Shown: positions 1-6,472 of the stretch, in pieces
Layout: every line of letters begins with the position of its first letter
How positions within the stretch are numbered: position 1 is the first letter of the stretch
Assembly (NCBI GenBank): GCA_013205335.1
Contig: JABMNB010000481.1
Coordinates: forward strand, 1-12,457
Direction: 5' to 3'
Origin: Rhodospirillales bacterium
GTDB taxonomy: Bacteria; Pseudomonadota; Alphaproteobacteria; Reyranellales; Reyranellaceae
DNA length: 12,457 nucleotides
The notes under the pieces: generated by a model
Databases searched by the model: none
Seen by the model: the letters and a program-made list of their open reading frames with translations, nothing else
What the model was told of the DNA's origin: nothing
Translations under genes and position numbers: made by a program

Positions 1-131
1 ATCTCGAGGATCCGTTCCGCCTGTATCGCTGCCACACCATCATGAACTGCACGAAGACTTGCCCGAAGAGCCTCAATCCGGCCAAGGCGATCGCCGAGAT
101 CAAGAAGCTGATGGTCGAACGCACGATCTAG
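1..131 (+). CDS. sdhB: Succinate dehydrogenase iron-sulfur subunit, 3' end only
   Basis: The last 42 codons of an open frame (codons begin at base 3) end in TAG at 129-131. The peptide contains RCHTIMNCTKTCPKSLNPAK, the C-terminal cysteine cluster of SdhB that ligates the 3Fe-4S and 4Fe-4S centres, followed by the usual short basic tail. In this family the protein carries electrons from the flavoprotein SdhA to ubiquinone, as complex II at the inner face of the membrane. Only the tail is seen, so N-terminal ferredoxin residues cannot be checked. No hairpin terminator is visible in the 54 bases before the next gene. The identification rests on the very conserved cysteine motif. Confidence 0.93.
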   Translation, partial: LEDPFRLYRCHTIMNCTKTCPKSLNPAKAIAEIKKLMVERTI

Positions 132-185
132 GCGGCTCGTCTTTTGCTATGCTGTAGCCACCAGACAGAACAGGGGGCTTCAGCA

Positions 186-1214
186 ATGTCGTTCAAATCC
201 ATGGCCGCCTTGGCGGCTCTTGCCGGGGCGGCGGCACTCGCCTCGGGACCGGCCTCGGCCGGGCAGACGTTCGACGCAGTCAAGGCCAAGGGGTTCGTGC
301 AGTGCGCCGTCAATACGGGCCTGGCGGGCTTCTCCTTCCCCGACAGCCAGGGCAAATGGACGGGCCTCGACGTCGATCTCTGCAAGGCCATCGCTGCGGC
401 AATGTTCGGTGATGCCGAGAAGGTGAAGTTCACGCCGACCACCGCGCAGCAGCGCTTCGTCGCCCTGCAGTCTGGCGAGGTCGACGTCATCACCCGCAAC
501 GCCACCCAGACCCTGCTGCGCGACACTTCGCTCGGCTTCAACATCGCGGGCGTCAATTTCTACGACGGCCAAGGCTTCATCGTGCCGGCCAAGAGCAGCG
601 TCAAGAGCGCCCGGGACCTGAATGGCGCCACGGTTTGCGTGCAGCCCGGCACGACGACCGAACTCAACCTCGCGGACTACTTCCGCAAGCACAAGATGAG
701 CTTCAAGCCGGTGCTGATCGAGAAGCTCGACGAGCTGTTGCAGGCCTATGCGGCCGGCCGCTGCGACACCTATACGACCGACGCGTCCGGACTCGCCGCG
801 GTGCGTGCCGGCCAGCTCGCCGGCAAGGGCGAGCATACGATCTTGCCCGAGCGCATCTCCAAGGAGCCGCTCGGCCCGATCGTGCGCCATGGCGACGACC
901 AGTGGCTCGATCTCGTGAAATGGACCCTGATGGGCATGATCGAAGCCGAGGAAATGGGCATCAACTCCAAGAACGTCGACGAGATGACGAAGAGCGACGA
1001 CCCGGCGGTGAAGCGCTTCCTGGGCGTCACGCCGGGCTTTGGCAAGGCCGTCGGCGTCGACGAGAAGTGGATGTACAACGTCATCAAGCAGGTCGGTAAC
1101 TATGGCGAGAGCTACGATCGCCATGTTGGCCCGGCCACCGCGCTCAAGCTCGAGCGCGGCCAGAACGCACTCTGGACAAATGGCGGCCTGCTCTACGCGA
1201 TTCCGTTCCGCTAG
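186..1214 (+). CDS. aapJ: Periplasmic general L-amino-acid-binding protein (AapJ/BztA family)
   Basis: This is a 342-aa solute-binding protein of a polar amino-acid ABC transporter. ATG 186 is chosen because AGGGGG lies at 172-177, 8 bases upstream, and because it gives a clean signal peptide: a basic start, an Ala/Leu-rich core and an ASA cleavage site after residue 25. The mature part starts FDAVKAKGFVQCAVNTGLAGFS and contains WTGLDVDLCKAIAAA, QPGTTTE and GRCDTYTTDASGL (C193), as in AapJ, whose usual length is about 340 aa. In Rhizobium, AapJ feeds AapQMP for uptake of many L-amino acids. No permease or ATPase gene is in the window, so this copy is an orphan here. It runs convergently against the next gene with only 3 bp between stop codons. 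The exact ligand is unknown. Confidence 0.9.
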   Translation: MSFKSMAALAALAGAAALASGPASAGQTFDAVKAKGFVQCAVNTGLAGFSFPDSQGKWTGLDVDLCKAIAAAMFGDAEKVKFTPTTAQQRFVALQSGEVDVITRNATQTLLRDTSLGFNIAGVNFYDGQGFIVPAKSSVKSARDLNGATVCVQPGTTTELNLADYFRKHKMSFKPVLIEKLDELLQAYAAGRCDTYTTDASGLAAVRAGQLAGKGEHTILPERISKEPLGPIVRHGDDQWLDLVKWTLMGMIEAEEMGINSKNVDEMTKSDDPAVKRFLGVTPGFGKAVGVDEKWMYNVIKQVGNYGESYDRHVGPATALKLERGQNALWTNGGLLYAIPFR

Positions 1215-1217
1215 GAC

Positions 1218-2828
1218 CTAGGACGTAAGATCGAATCGTATCCTCTTGATGCGGCCGGTCGAAACCTCGAGCGCGACGATCGTGCCGTCGCGGTCGCGGA
1301 CGAGATGGGCGAGCTGGATGGCCTTGATCCAGCTGCCCGGCGACTCCAGCTCCACGGTGTCGGCGTCGAGGCCGCGCACAATCCAGGGCGCGCCGCCCGA
1401 GATGAGCGGACCGCCGACTTCCGCCTGCCATTGCTCGCCGTGGCGCGAGATCCGCCACACCGCGGCGCAATCGGACGACACATAGGTGCCGGCGAGCGCG
1501 GCCGGCACGGCCTTGCGACTTTCCAGCTTCTTGAAAGAGAGCACGCGCGCCGCGCCGAGATCGACGCGCAGCGTGCCCTTGGGACCGGGCTTCAGGGCGA
1601 ACTCGTAGGAGCCGCGCTCGGCCGCGAACCAGCCGCCGGTGCGGCGGCCCAGCGCGAAGGGCAGGCCGTTCTGCGTCACCGTCGCCTCGCCGTTGCGCCA
1701 GGCCAGCTCGAACAGCGACGGCTCTTCGGCATTGAACCAGGTACCGGCGAGCGGCTTCGTCTCTGTCGCGGTGATCGGCGGCAAAGCGGGTTTCAGCTTC
1801 CTGTTGCCTTCAAGGGCCAGCGCGGCAATGGCGCGGGCGCTCCGCCATGGATCCATGCTGCCCAGGTTGGCGATCACCACGACGGTCAGATCGGCCTCGG
1901 GCACGCGCAGGAATTCGGTGCGGAAGCCCGGCCACAGACCGCCATGGCCGACCGTCGCCAGCCCGCGCAGCTCGTCGACGGCGACGCCGCGCCGGTAATT
2001 GTTGGCGTGACCGCCAGTGAGGGGTGCCATGGCGGCGAGCTTCGCCGGAAGGGTCTTGCCCAGCGTCGGCTTGTCGAAATGCCGGCTCCAGATCAGCAGA
2101 TCCTCGACCGTCGAGGTGAGGCCACCTTCGCCGCCCTGCGGATAGGCGTGCGCGGCGCGGCGGAAGCCCTGCTTCCGGTCGCCGAGATAGCCGGTCGCGA
2201 GTCCCGGGATCACCGCGTCGATCTCGGCGACCAGCCCGGTGTTTGCCATGCCGAGCGGCTTGAAGATGCGCTCGGCGAGCACGTCGCCCAGCTTCTTGCC
2301 TTCCAGCTTCTCGACGATCAGGCCCAGCAACAGGAAGTTGGTGTTGCTGTAGAGGAAGCGGCTGCCTGGCGCGAAGTTGAGATGGCGGTTGCGCACGCAG
2401 GCCTCGAAGAGGTCCTCGGGCCGCGCCGGCTTGTCGAGTCCGTGACCGCCCAGCCGCAGCAGTTCGAGGAAATCGGGCAGACCGCTCGAGTTGCGCATCA
2501 TCTGGTCGATCGTCACCGGCAGCGGCGGCAGATCGGGCAGGTATTTGTCGGGCGAATCCGAGAGCTTGAGCTTGCCTTCGGCCGCCAGCATCAGCGCTGC
2601 CGTCACCGTGAACTGCTTGCTGACCGAGGCGATGCGAAAGCGCGTGTCGGGCCGGATCGGCACGTCGAGTTCGACGCTCGCAAGGCCGAAGCCTTTGCAG
2701 AATTCGATCTCGCCGCCGCGCATCACGCCGACGACGGCACCTGGCGAGGCGGGCTTGGTGAAAGGGGCGAACAGCGCGCTGACGCGGCGTTCGAAGACTG
2801 CTGACTCAATGGCTTTCGACATGAGCAT
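1218..2828 (-). CDS. Serine hydrolase of the beta-lactamase/D-aminopeptidase family (S12)
   Basis: The protein is 536 aa with a class C beta-lactamase-type fold. Three catalytic motifs are visible: SVSK (S68, K71), YSN (Y160) and HGG (H295). The length, the HxG in place of KTG, and about 190 extra C-terminal residues rich in beta strands match Ochrobactrum D-aminopeptidase, a 520-aa enzyme. As I recall, its residues S62, K65, Y153 and H287 have almost the same spacing. That enzyme releases N-terminal D-amino acids from peptides. No signal peptide is seen, which fits a cytosolic enzyme. An esterase or other S12 peptidase remains possible. The start is uncertain: ATG at 2828 or 2822, neither with a clear ribosome binding site. 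The D-amino-acid role is inferred from architecture. Confidence 0.85.
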   Translation of the reverse strand: MLMSKAIESAVFERRVSALFAPFTKPASPGAVVGVMRGGEIEFCKGFGLASVELDVPIRPDTRFRIASVSKQFTVTAALMLAAEGKLKLSDSPDKYLPDLPPLPVTIDQMMRNSSGLPDFLELLRLGGHGLDKPARPEDLFEACVRNRHLNFAPGSRFLYSNTNFLLLGLIVEKLEGKKLGDVLAERIFKPLGMANTGLVAEIDAVIPGLATGYLGDRKQGFRRAAHAYPQGGEGGLTSTVEDLLIWSRHFDKPTLGKTLPAKLAAMAPLTGGHANNYRRGVAVDELRGLATVGHGGLWPGFRTEFLRVPEADLTVVVIANLGSMDPWRSARAIAALALEGNRKLKPALPPITATETKPLAGTWFNAEEPSLFELAWRNGEATVTQNGLPFALGRRTGGWFAAERGSYEFALKPGPKGTLRVDLGAARVLSFKKLESRKAVPAALAGTYVSSDCAAVWRISRHGEQWQAEVGGPLISGGAPWIVRGLDADTVELESPGSWIKAIQLAHLVRDRDGTIVALEVSTGRIKRIRFDLTS

Positions 2829-2897
2829 CAGTCAATCGAAGCGGCTCGCGCTTGTAAAGGCGAGGCGCTGAAGTGCGTTCATCCAGCGATGTGCCAC

Positions 2898-2941
2898 AGG
2901 CATGATCCACCCGGCCGATTTCAGCCGGGCGGATTATGCTT
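2898..2941. repeat. Long imperfect palindrome between divergent genes
   Basis: Arms at 2898-2915 and 2924-2941 can pair over 18 positions: 15 Watson-Crick pairs, 2 G-T pairs and one mismatch, around an 8-base loop. The core is CCCGGC/GCCGGG. It lies in the 147-bp gap between the hydrolase start (2828) and the crotonase start (2976), ending 34 bases before the crotonase ATG. It could be a regulator site at DNA level or a leader hairpin in the crotonase mRNA. No T-run follows it on either side, so it does not look like a terminator. Confidence 0.6.
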
Positions 2942-2975
2942 TACGGTCGCGCCAAATGCCGGAGGAGCGCGCACG

Positions 2976-3785
2976 ATGAGCCGTCAGTTCGTGAAGATCG
3001 AGAAGGGGCTTGGCCCCCAGGGCCGCATCGCCGTCGTGCGCTTCGACCGTGGCGACAATATCAATGCCCTGAGCCAGGGCGCGATGCGGGAGTTGCGCGA
3101 TGCGCCCCGCGTGTTCGAGGACGATCTCGAAACGACGGTGGTGATCCTGACCGGATCCGCCAAGGCCTTCTCGGCGGGCTTCGACCTCAAGGATCCCGAG
3201 AGCCGCGAGCGCGAGGGCCTGTCGGTGGGCGAGCGCATCCACCGGCAGCGGCTCGGCCCCAAGATGTGCAAGGCCTGGCAGGATATGGACCAGGTCACCA
3301 TTGCCGCGATCGAGGGCCATTGCATCGGGGGCGGTGCAGCGCTGGTCGTGTCCCTCGACTTCCGCACCTGCGGGCGTTCGGCGCATTTCCGCATTCCCGA
3401 GATCGAGCTCGGCATGAACATGAGCTGGGGCTCGATTCCGCGCATGCTGGCGCTGATGGGCCCGGCGCGCACCAAGCAGGCGGTGATCCTCGCATCGGAC
3501 AGGATCGGTGCGGCGGACGCGCTGGACTGGGGCCTCGTCGAGAATGTCGTGGACGATGGCCAGGCACTGGCCGCGTCGATGGCATTTGCCGAGCGCATCG
3601 CCCGCCAGCCGCCGATTCCCGTTCGGATGACCAAGAGTACGGTCAACCGCCTTGCCCACGCGCTCGACGATCTCGGTAGCCACATGGACGCCGACCAGAA
3701 CGTCCTGACTGGCCTGACCGAGGACTATCGCGAGGGAACGTCGGCCTTCCGCGAAAAGCGCAAGCCGTCGTTCAAGGGACGCTAG
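2976..3785 (+). CDS. Crotonase (enoyl-CoA hydratase/isomerase) family protein
   Basis: The protein has 269 aa, the usual crotonase length. ATG 2976 is supported by GGAGGAG at 2961-2967. The oxyanion-hole segments are AFSAGFDLK (around 64-72) and GHCIGGG (114-120), and the tail EDYREGTSAFREKRKPSF is typical of enoyl-CoA hydratases. Compared with rat hydratase, the first catalytic glutamate (E144, in GGGCE) is replaced by alanine (GGGAA), while the second (E164, in FGQPE) is kept as E142 in FRIPE. A single glutamate at this second position is typical of enoyl-CoA isomerases rather than hydratases. The protein acts on CoA thioesters, probably in fatty-acid or related acyl-CoA breakdown, but the substrate is unknown. 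It stands alone, next to no other beta-oxidation gene. Confidence 0.9.
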   Translation: MSRQFVKIEKGLGPQGRIAVVRFDRGDNINALSQGAMRELRDAPRVFEDDLETTVVILTGSAKAFSAGFDLKDPESREREGLSVGERIHRQRLGPKMCKAWQDMDQVTIAAIEGHCIGGGAALVVSLDFRTCGRSAHFRIPEIELGMNMSWGSIPRMLALMGPARTKQAVILASDRIGAADALDWGLVENVVDDGQALAASMAFAERIARQPPIPVRMTKSTVNRLAHALDDLGSHMDADQNVLTGLTEDYREGTSAFREKRKPSFKGR

Positions 3786-3795
3786 CTCTTTCCTG

Positions 3796-3883
3796 TTGTC
3801 CTGAGAGCAGCGAAGGACCTAACGCAACGATCAAAGTACTGCGTATCCGGCGCGAGATCCTTCGCTGCGCTCAGGATGACAAG
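3796..3883. repeat. Dispersed palindromic repeat (CCTGAGCGCAGCGAAGGATC type)
   Basis: Left arm 3796-3820 and right arm about 3855-3883 are inverted copies of one sequence with the core CTGAGCGCAGCGAAGGA. The left copy lacks three bases (ATC) and has two or three substitutions. About 35 bases separate the arms. From memory, this core recurs as a mobile-like palindromic repeat in many bacterial genomes; I cannot search here. It fills the gap between the convergent crotonase and DUF1289 genes. As RNA it would fold into a long hairpin from either strand, so it may also end transcription from both sides. No transposase is present. Confidence 0.75.
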
Positions 3884-3915
3884 AACTCTGGAGCTGTCGA
3901 CTTCGTCGGAAGACT

Positions 3916-4104
3916 TCAGAGCTTCCGTGTCGGCAGCTGGTCGATGATGCCCTGGCGGGCGGGATCGTCGAGCATGACCCAGCGACCGATCTCTTCGATC
4001 GTACGTTTGCAACCGAGGCAGAAACCGCTCTTCTGATCGAGCTTGCAGATGCCGATGCAGGGCGAAACGACGCGGCGTGTCATGGACGACGGCGGGGCGG
4101 CCAT
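3916..4104 (-). CDS. DUF1289 family small cysteine-rich protein
   Basis: The protein has up to 62 aa. The motif SPCIGICKLDQKSGFCLGCK, followed by RTIEEIGRW, is the hallmark of DUF1289: four cysteines in two pairs, C-x3-C and C-x2-C, then a conserved Arg-Thr. The spacing suggests a bound metal or iron-sulfur centre, but the function is not known. The start is either ATG 4104 or ATG 4083; the second (55 aa) matches the usual short N-terminus of the family better. It begins 7 bases after the phaR stop codon, so it is probably the second gene of a phaR operon. No strong ribosome binding site is visible, which suggests translation coupled to phaR. Confidence 0.85.
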   Translation of the reverse strand: MAAPPSSMTRRVVSPCIGICKLDQKSGFCLGCKRTIEEIGRWVMLDDPARQGIIDQLPTRKL

Positions 4105-4111
4105 GGCGCCG

Positions 4112-4813
4112 TCAGGGCTTCTTGCCGAGCTCCGCGAGCTGGCTCTGCAACTCGTCGAGCTTGCGCTTCAGATCGTCGATGGCCGCGTCGTTGGCGGGTG
4201 CCCCGGTCTCGGCCTTCGCTGGTTCGTGCCCGTTGGCGGGGCTCGCCACGAAGCCGAATGCCTGTCCATCGAATGCCTGTCCAGCGATCGCCTGTCCGCC
4301 GATGGCCTGTTCAGTAGGACCCTGGCCGTTGGGCGCCGTGCCGAACGGGTTGAACATCCGCATGGCGTTCTCGAACATCGCCATGTTCTGCTTGCCCATC
4401 GACTCGAACTGGTGGAACGGGTTGTAGCCGAAGGCATTCTGCATATAGCGCCGCATCTGGTCCTGATTGCGCGCGAACTGCGTCATCGACATCTCGAGAT
4501 ACTGCGGCACCACGCCTTGCAGACTGTCGCCGTAGAAAGAGATGAGCTGCCGGAGGAACGGGATCGGCAGCAGCGTCTGGCCGCCCTTGCTCTCTTCCTC
4601 GAAGATGATCTGCGTGAGCACCGAGCGCGTGATCTCGTCGCCGGTCTTGGCGTCGTAGACGACGAAGTCGGTCTTGTCCTTCACCATCTGGGAGAGATGG
4701 TCGAGCGTCACATAGGCCGAGGTCGCGGTGTTGTAGAGCCGCCGGTTCGCGTACTTCTTGATCACCACCGGCGCCGCTTTCGGTCCGCCTTCGGGTACTG
4801 CCTGGTCGGCCAT
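4112..4813 (-). CDS. phaR: Polyhydroxyalkanoate synthesis repressor PhaR
   Basis: The protein has 233 aa. The N-terminal domain (about 17-77: VIKKYANRRLYNTATSAYVT ... VVYDAKTGDEITRSVLTQII) is the PHB/PHA accumulation regulator DNA-binding domain. The PHB-binding segment follows (LLPIPFLRQLISFYGDSLQG). In studied alphaproteobacteria PhaR represses phasin genes and its own gene and is released by binding PHA polymer. ATG 4813 is chosen over the upstream in-frame ATG 4855 because GAGGAG lies at 4828-4823 with 9-base spacing, and because 4855 falls inside a palindrome. The C-terminal third has a short GQA(I/F)x repeat and ends in a probable coiled coil (DLKRKLDELQSQLAEL). It is divergent from the phaE-like/phaC genes, its likely targets. 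Confidence 0.95.
   Translation of the reverse strand: MADQAVPEGGPKAAPVVIKKYANRRLYNTATSAYVTLDHLSQMVKDKTDFVVYDAKTGDEITRSVLTQIIFEEESKGGQTLLPIPFLRQLISFYGDSLQGVVPQYLEMSMTQFARNQDQMRRYMQNAFGYNPFHQFESMGKQNMAMFENAMRMFNPFGTAPNGQGPTEQAIGGQAIAGQAFDGQAFGFVASPANGHEPAKAETGAPANDAAIDDLKRKLDELQSQLAELGKKP
4255..4314. repeat. Four tandem 15-bp repeats inside phaR
   Basis: Four head-to-tail 15-bp units (4255-4269, 4270-4284, 4285-4299, 4300-4314) share the pattern CGAtgGCCTGTCCnn on the plus strand. On the minus strand they encode a five-residue repeat, roughly GQA(I/F)x, in the poorly conserved linker of PhaR before its C-terminal coiled coil. The unit is a multiple of three, so copy-number changes keep the frame. 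Confidence 0.85.
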
Positions 4814-4839
4814 TACGCTTCGCTCCTCTAGCTCCCGCG

Positions 4840-4863
4840 CGCAGTGAACGCTCATTTACTGCG
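4840..4863. promoter_or_regulatory. 24-bp palindrome, candidate PhaR operator
   Basis: CGCAGTGAA (4840-4848) and TTTACTGCG (4855-4863) are inverted copies with 8 of 9 positions matching and a 6-base centre. A third half-site, CGCAGTG, occurs at 4887-4893. The palindrome sits 26 bp upstream of the phaR start, in the 143-bp divergent region shared with the phaE-like gene. Known alphaproteobacterial PhaR sites are built from GCAG/CTGC half-sites, which fits, though the spacing here is wider than the published CTGC-N3-GCAG form. Assignment to PhaR is inference. Confidence 0.5.
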
Positions 4864-4944
4864 ACCGTCCACCTTAGCGCCGATGCCGCAGTGCGACAAG
4901 GCGACCTTTGCCGATGCGAAGGCAGCATCCGCGCGGCGATGCGT

Positions 4945-4950
4945 TATAGT
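4945..4950 (+). promoter_or_regulatory. Possible -10 box of the phaE-like/phaC operon
   Basis: TATAGT lies 6 bases before ATG 4957. If used, transcription would start at or next to the ATG, giving a leaderless mRNA, which would explain the lack of a good ribosome binding site there. No convincing -35 box is found 16-18 bases upstream, so this is weak. Confidence 0.25.
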
Positions 4951-4956
4951 GGGCCG

Positions 4957-5304
4957 ATGGTCTCCGGAAACGACGACACGACAGCCGGTACGACAACCGA
5001 TTCTGGCGCCGATTTCGACAGGCTGGCCCGGCGATACCTCGATCTGTGGCAGGCTCAGCTGGCCGGACTCGCGTCGGACCAGGCGGTGACCGAGCAGATT
5101 GCCCGTCTGTTCGCGGCTGCGAATGCCCAGGTCGCTTCGGCATTGCAGGTTGCCCAAGGAGCGTCTCATGCAGGCACGACTAGGCCCCCGACCCCTGCCG
5201 CTCCATCTGGGAACGGCCCTGATGACGTGGGCGAGCTCCGAAAGCGCGTGGAAGCTCTCGAAGCCCGGCTCGCAGAACTCGAGTCCCGCGCACGAATCCC
5301 CTGA
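4957..5304 (+). CDS. Small phasin/PhaE-like protein, possible PHA synthase partner
   Basis: The protein is 115 aa, with no name I can assign with certainty. After a polar start come amphipathic helices (about 19-66: DFDRLARRYLDLWQAQLAGL ... RLFAAANAQVASALQ). A Pro/Thr/Gly-rich linker follows, then a C-terminal coiled coil (VGELRKRVEALEARLAELES). Class III synthases need a second subunit, PhaE (usually over 300 aa), with a helical N-terminus and a coiled C-terminus. This looks like a much reduced version placed directly before a class III-like phaC. A phasin is the other option. ATG 4957 is preferred because of its position after a possible -10 box; ATG 4939 is an alternative. Its 3' end overlaps the phaC frame by 83-137 bases, so the two products are probably coupled. 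Confidence 0.7.
   Translation: MVSGNDDTTAGTTTDSGADFDRLARRYLDLWQAQLAGLASDQAVTEQIARLFAAANAQVASALQVAQGASHAGTTRPPTPAAPSGNGPDDVGELRKRVEALEARLAELESRARIP
5156..5161 (+). promoter_or_regulatory. phaC: Ribosome binding site choosing the phaC start
   Basis: AAGGAG lies 6 bases before ATG 5168, inside the phaE-like coding region. It is the best ribosome binding site for the phaC frame. The next in-frame ATG (5222) has none. No ATG, GTG or TTG start follows the phaE-like stop before conserved sequence begins, so phaC must start inside the upstream gene. Confidence 0.55.
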
Positions 5305-6472
5305 ATCGCGGGCAGTCCAATCGCCGGCAGCCCAAACGCTGGCCGCGCTGCTGCCTGAGATCGCCGCTCTCGAGGCACGGGCCGGTGCCGGTCAGTTCGA
5401 CCAGGCCTTGCAGCGCGAGATACGCAAACGTATGGGGCGGCTGGCCGATGGCGTGCTTGCCTATCAGCGGCATGAGGTCCACCGCACCCTTGTCGATCCG
5501 CCCGCCGTCTGGCGAGAGGGCAATACGCGCCTGCTCGACTACGGCGCCACCAATCGCGCGTCGCGCCGGCGCGGGACGCGCGCCGTGCTCGTCGTGCCCT
5601 CGTTGATCAATCGCTGGGAAGTGCTCGACCTGACGGCCGAGAAGAGCCTGCTGCGCGCGATGGCAGCGCAGGGGCTGCGACCCTACCTCGTCGATTGGGG
5701 AATGCCCAACGAAGAGGAGCGCGGCTTCGACACGACCGCCTATGTGGCGCGGCTCGAGCGGGCACTGGGCTATGTGACCCGGCGTGCCCGGCGGGCGCCG
5801 GCGGTTCTGGGGTACTGCATGGGCGGCACGCTCACCGTGGCCCTGGCGGCGCGCAAGCCGCGCCGCGTCGCGGGCCTCGCGCTGCTGGCGGCGCCGTGGG
5901 ATTTCCATGCCGACCGCACGGGTCACGCCTTCCTCGTCTCCACCGGCCCGCTGCTTGCCGAGGTGGCCGATCGGGTGGGCGAGCTGCCGGTCGACATCCT
6001 GCAAACCTTGTTCTGGTCGCTCGATCCCTGGCTTTCGGTGAAGAAGTTCGGCCGTTTCCTCGGCCTGGATCAGAAGGGCGAGAGCGCGAAGGAGTTCGTC
6101 CTGCTCGAGGACTGGCTGAACGGCGGGGCGCCGCTCGCCGGCCCGACGGCGCGCGAATGCCTGGTCGGCTGGTATGGCGAGAATGTGCCCGGCAACGGCA
6201 AATGGGTGGTCGACGGCCGCCGCATCGTGCCCTCGAAGATCAAGGTGCCATCGCTGGTCATGATTCCATCGGGTGACCGCATCGTGCCGCCGCTGTCGGC
6301 TGCGGCGCTGGCCGATCCGAAAAAGGGCCTGAAGAACGTAACGCGGCTCGACCTGCCGCTCGGTCATATCGGCATGGTGGTGAGCGGCCGGGCCCGCGAT
6401 CTCTGCTGGATGCCCTTGATCGAGTGGCTGGGTAACCTTCCGTCCCGGCGATCCCGTGTCACCACCGGCTAG
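5168..6472 (+). CDS. phaC: Poly(3-hydroxyalkanoate) synthase, class III PhaC-like
   Basis: The protein has 434 aa from ATG 5168 and an alpha/beta-hydrolase fold. The PHA synthase lipase-like box GYCMGG carries C217; D370 (in SGDRIVP) and H400 (in LGHIGMV) complete the triad. Spacings of 153 and 30 residues nearly equal those of Allochromatium PhaC (C149, D302, H331 as I recall), a class III enzyme. Segments such as VVPSLINRWEVLDL and LVDWGMP also fit class III. The enzyme polymerises hydroxyacyl-CoA into storage polyester on granules. The N-terminal ~70 residues exceed the usual 355-aa length; the first ~45 are encoded by bases that also code for the phaE-like protein, so they may not be real. 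The divergent phaR and nearby phaA support the role. Confidence 0.85.
   Translation: MQARLGPRPLPLHLGTALMTWASSESAWKLSKPGSQNSSPAHESPESRAVQSPAAQTLAALLPEIAALEARAGAGQFDQALQREIRKRMGRLADGVLAYQRHEVHRTLVDPPAVWREGNTRLLDYGATNRASRRRGTRAVLVVPSLINRWEVLDLTAEKSLLRAMAAQGLRPYLVDWGMPNEEERGFDTTAYVARLERALGYVTRRARRAPAVLGYCMGGTLTVALAARKPRRVAGLALLAAPWDFHADRTGHAFLVSTGPLLAEVADRVGELPVDILQTLFWSLDPWLSVKKFGRFLGLDQKGESAKEFVLLEDWLNGGAPLAGPTARECLVGWYGENVPGNGKWVVDGRRIVPSKIKVPSLVMIPSGDRIVPPLSAAALADPKKGLKNVTRLDLPLGHIGMVVSGRARDLCWMPLIEWLGNLPSRRSRVTTG

Noticed and set aside
141..160. TATGCT (148-153) as a -10 box for the aapJ-like gene
   Set aside because: No -35 match is found at suitable spacing, so the promoter cannot be supported.
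1305..2804. A 499-codon open frame on the plus strand opposite the serine hydrolase
   Set aside because: It mirrors the hydrolase gene and gives an Arg/Gly/Ala-rich product with no motif, whereas the minus strand has full catalytic motifs. It is an antisense shadow of GC-rich coding DNA.
4255..4314. Possible CRISPR-like array
   Set aside because: The 15-bp units are directly adjacent without spacers and are in-frame coding repeats of phaR.
4112..4855. A longer phaR starting at ATG 4855
   Set aside because: That ATG has no ribosome binding site and lies inside the candidate operator; ATG 4813 has GAGGAG at good spacing and begins closer to the conserved domain.
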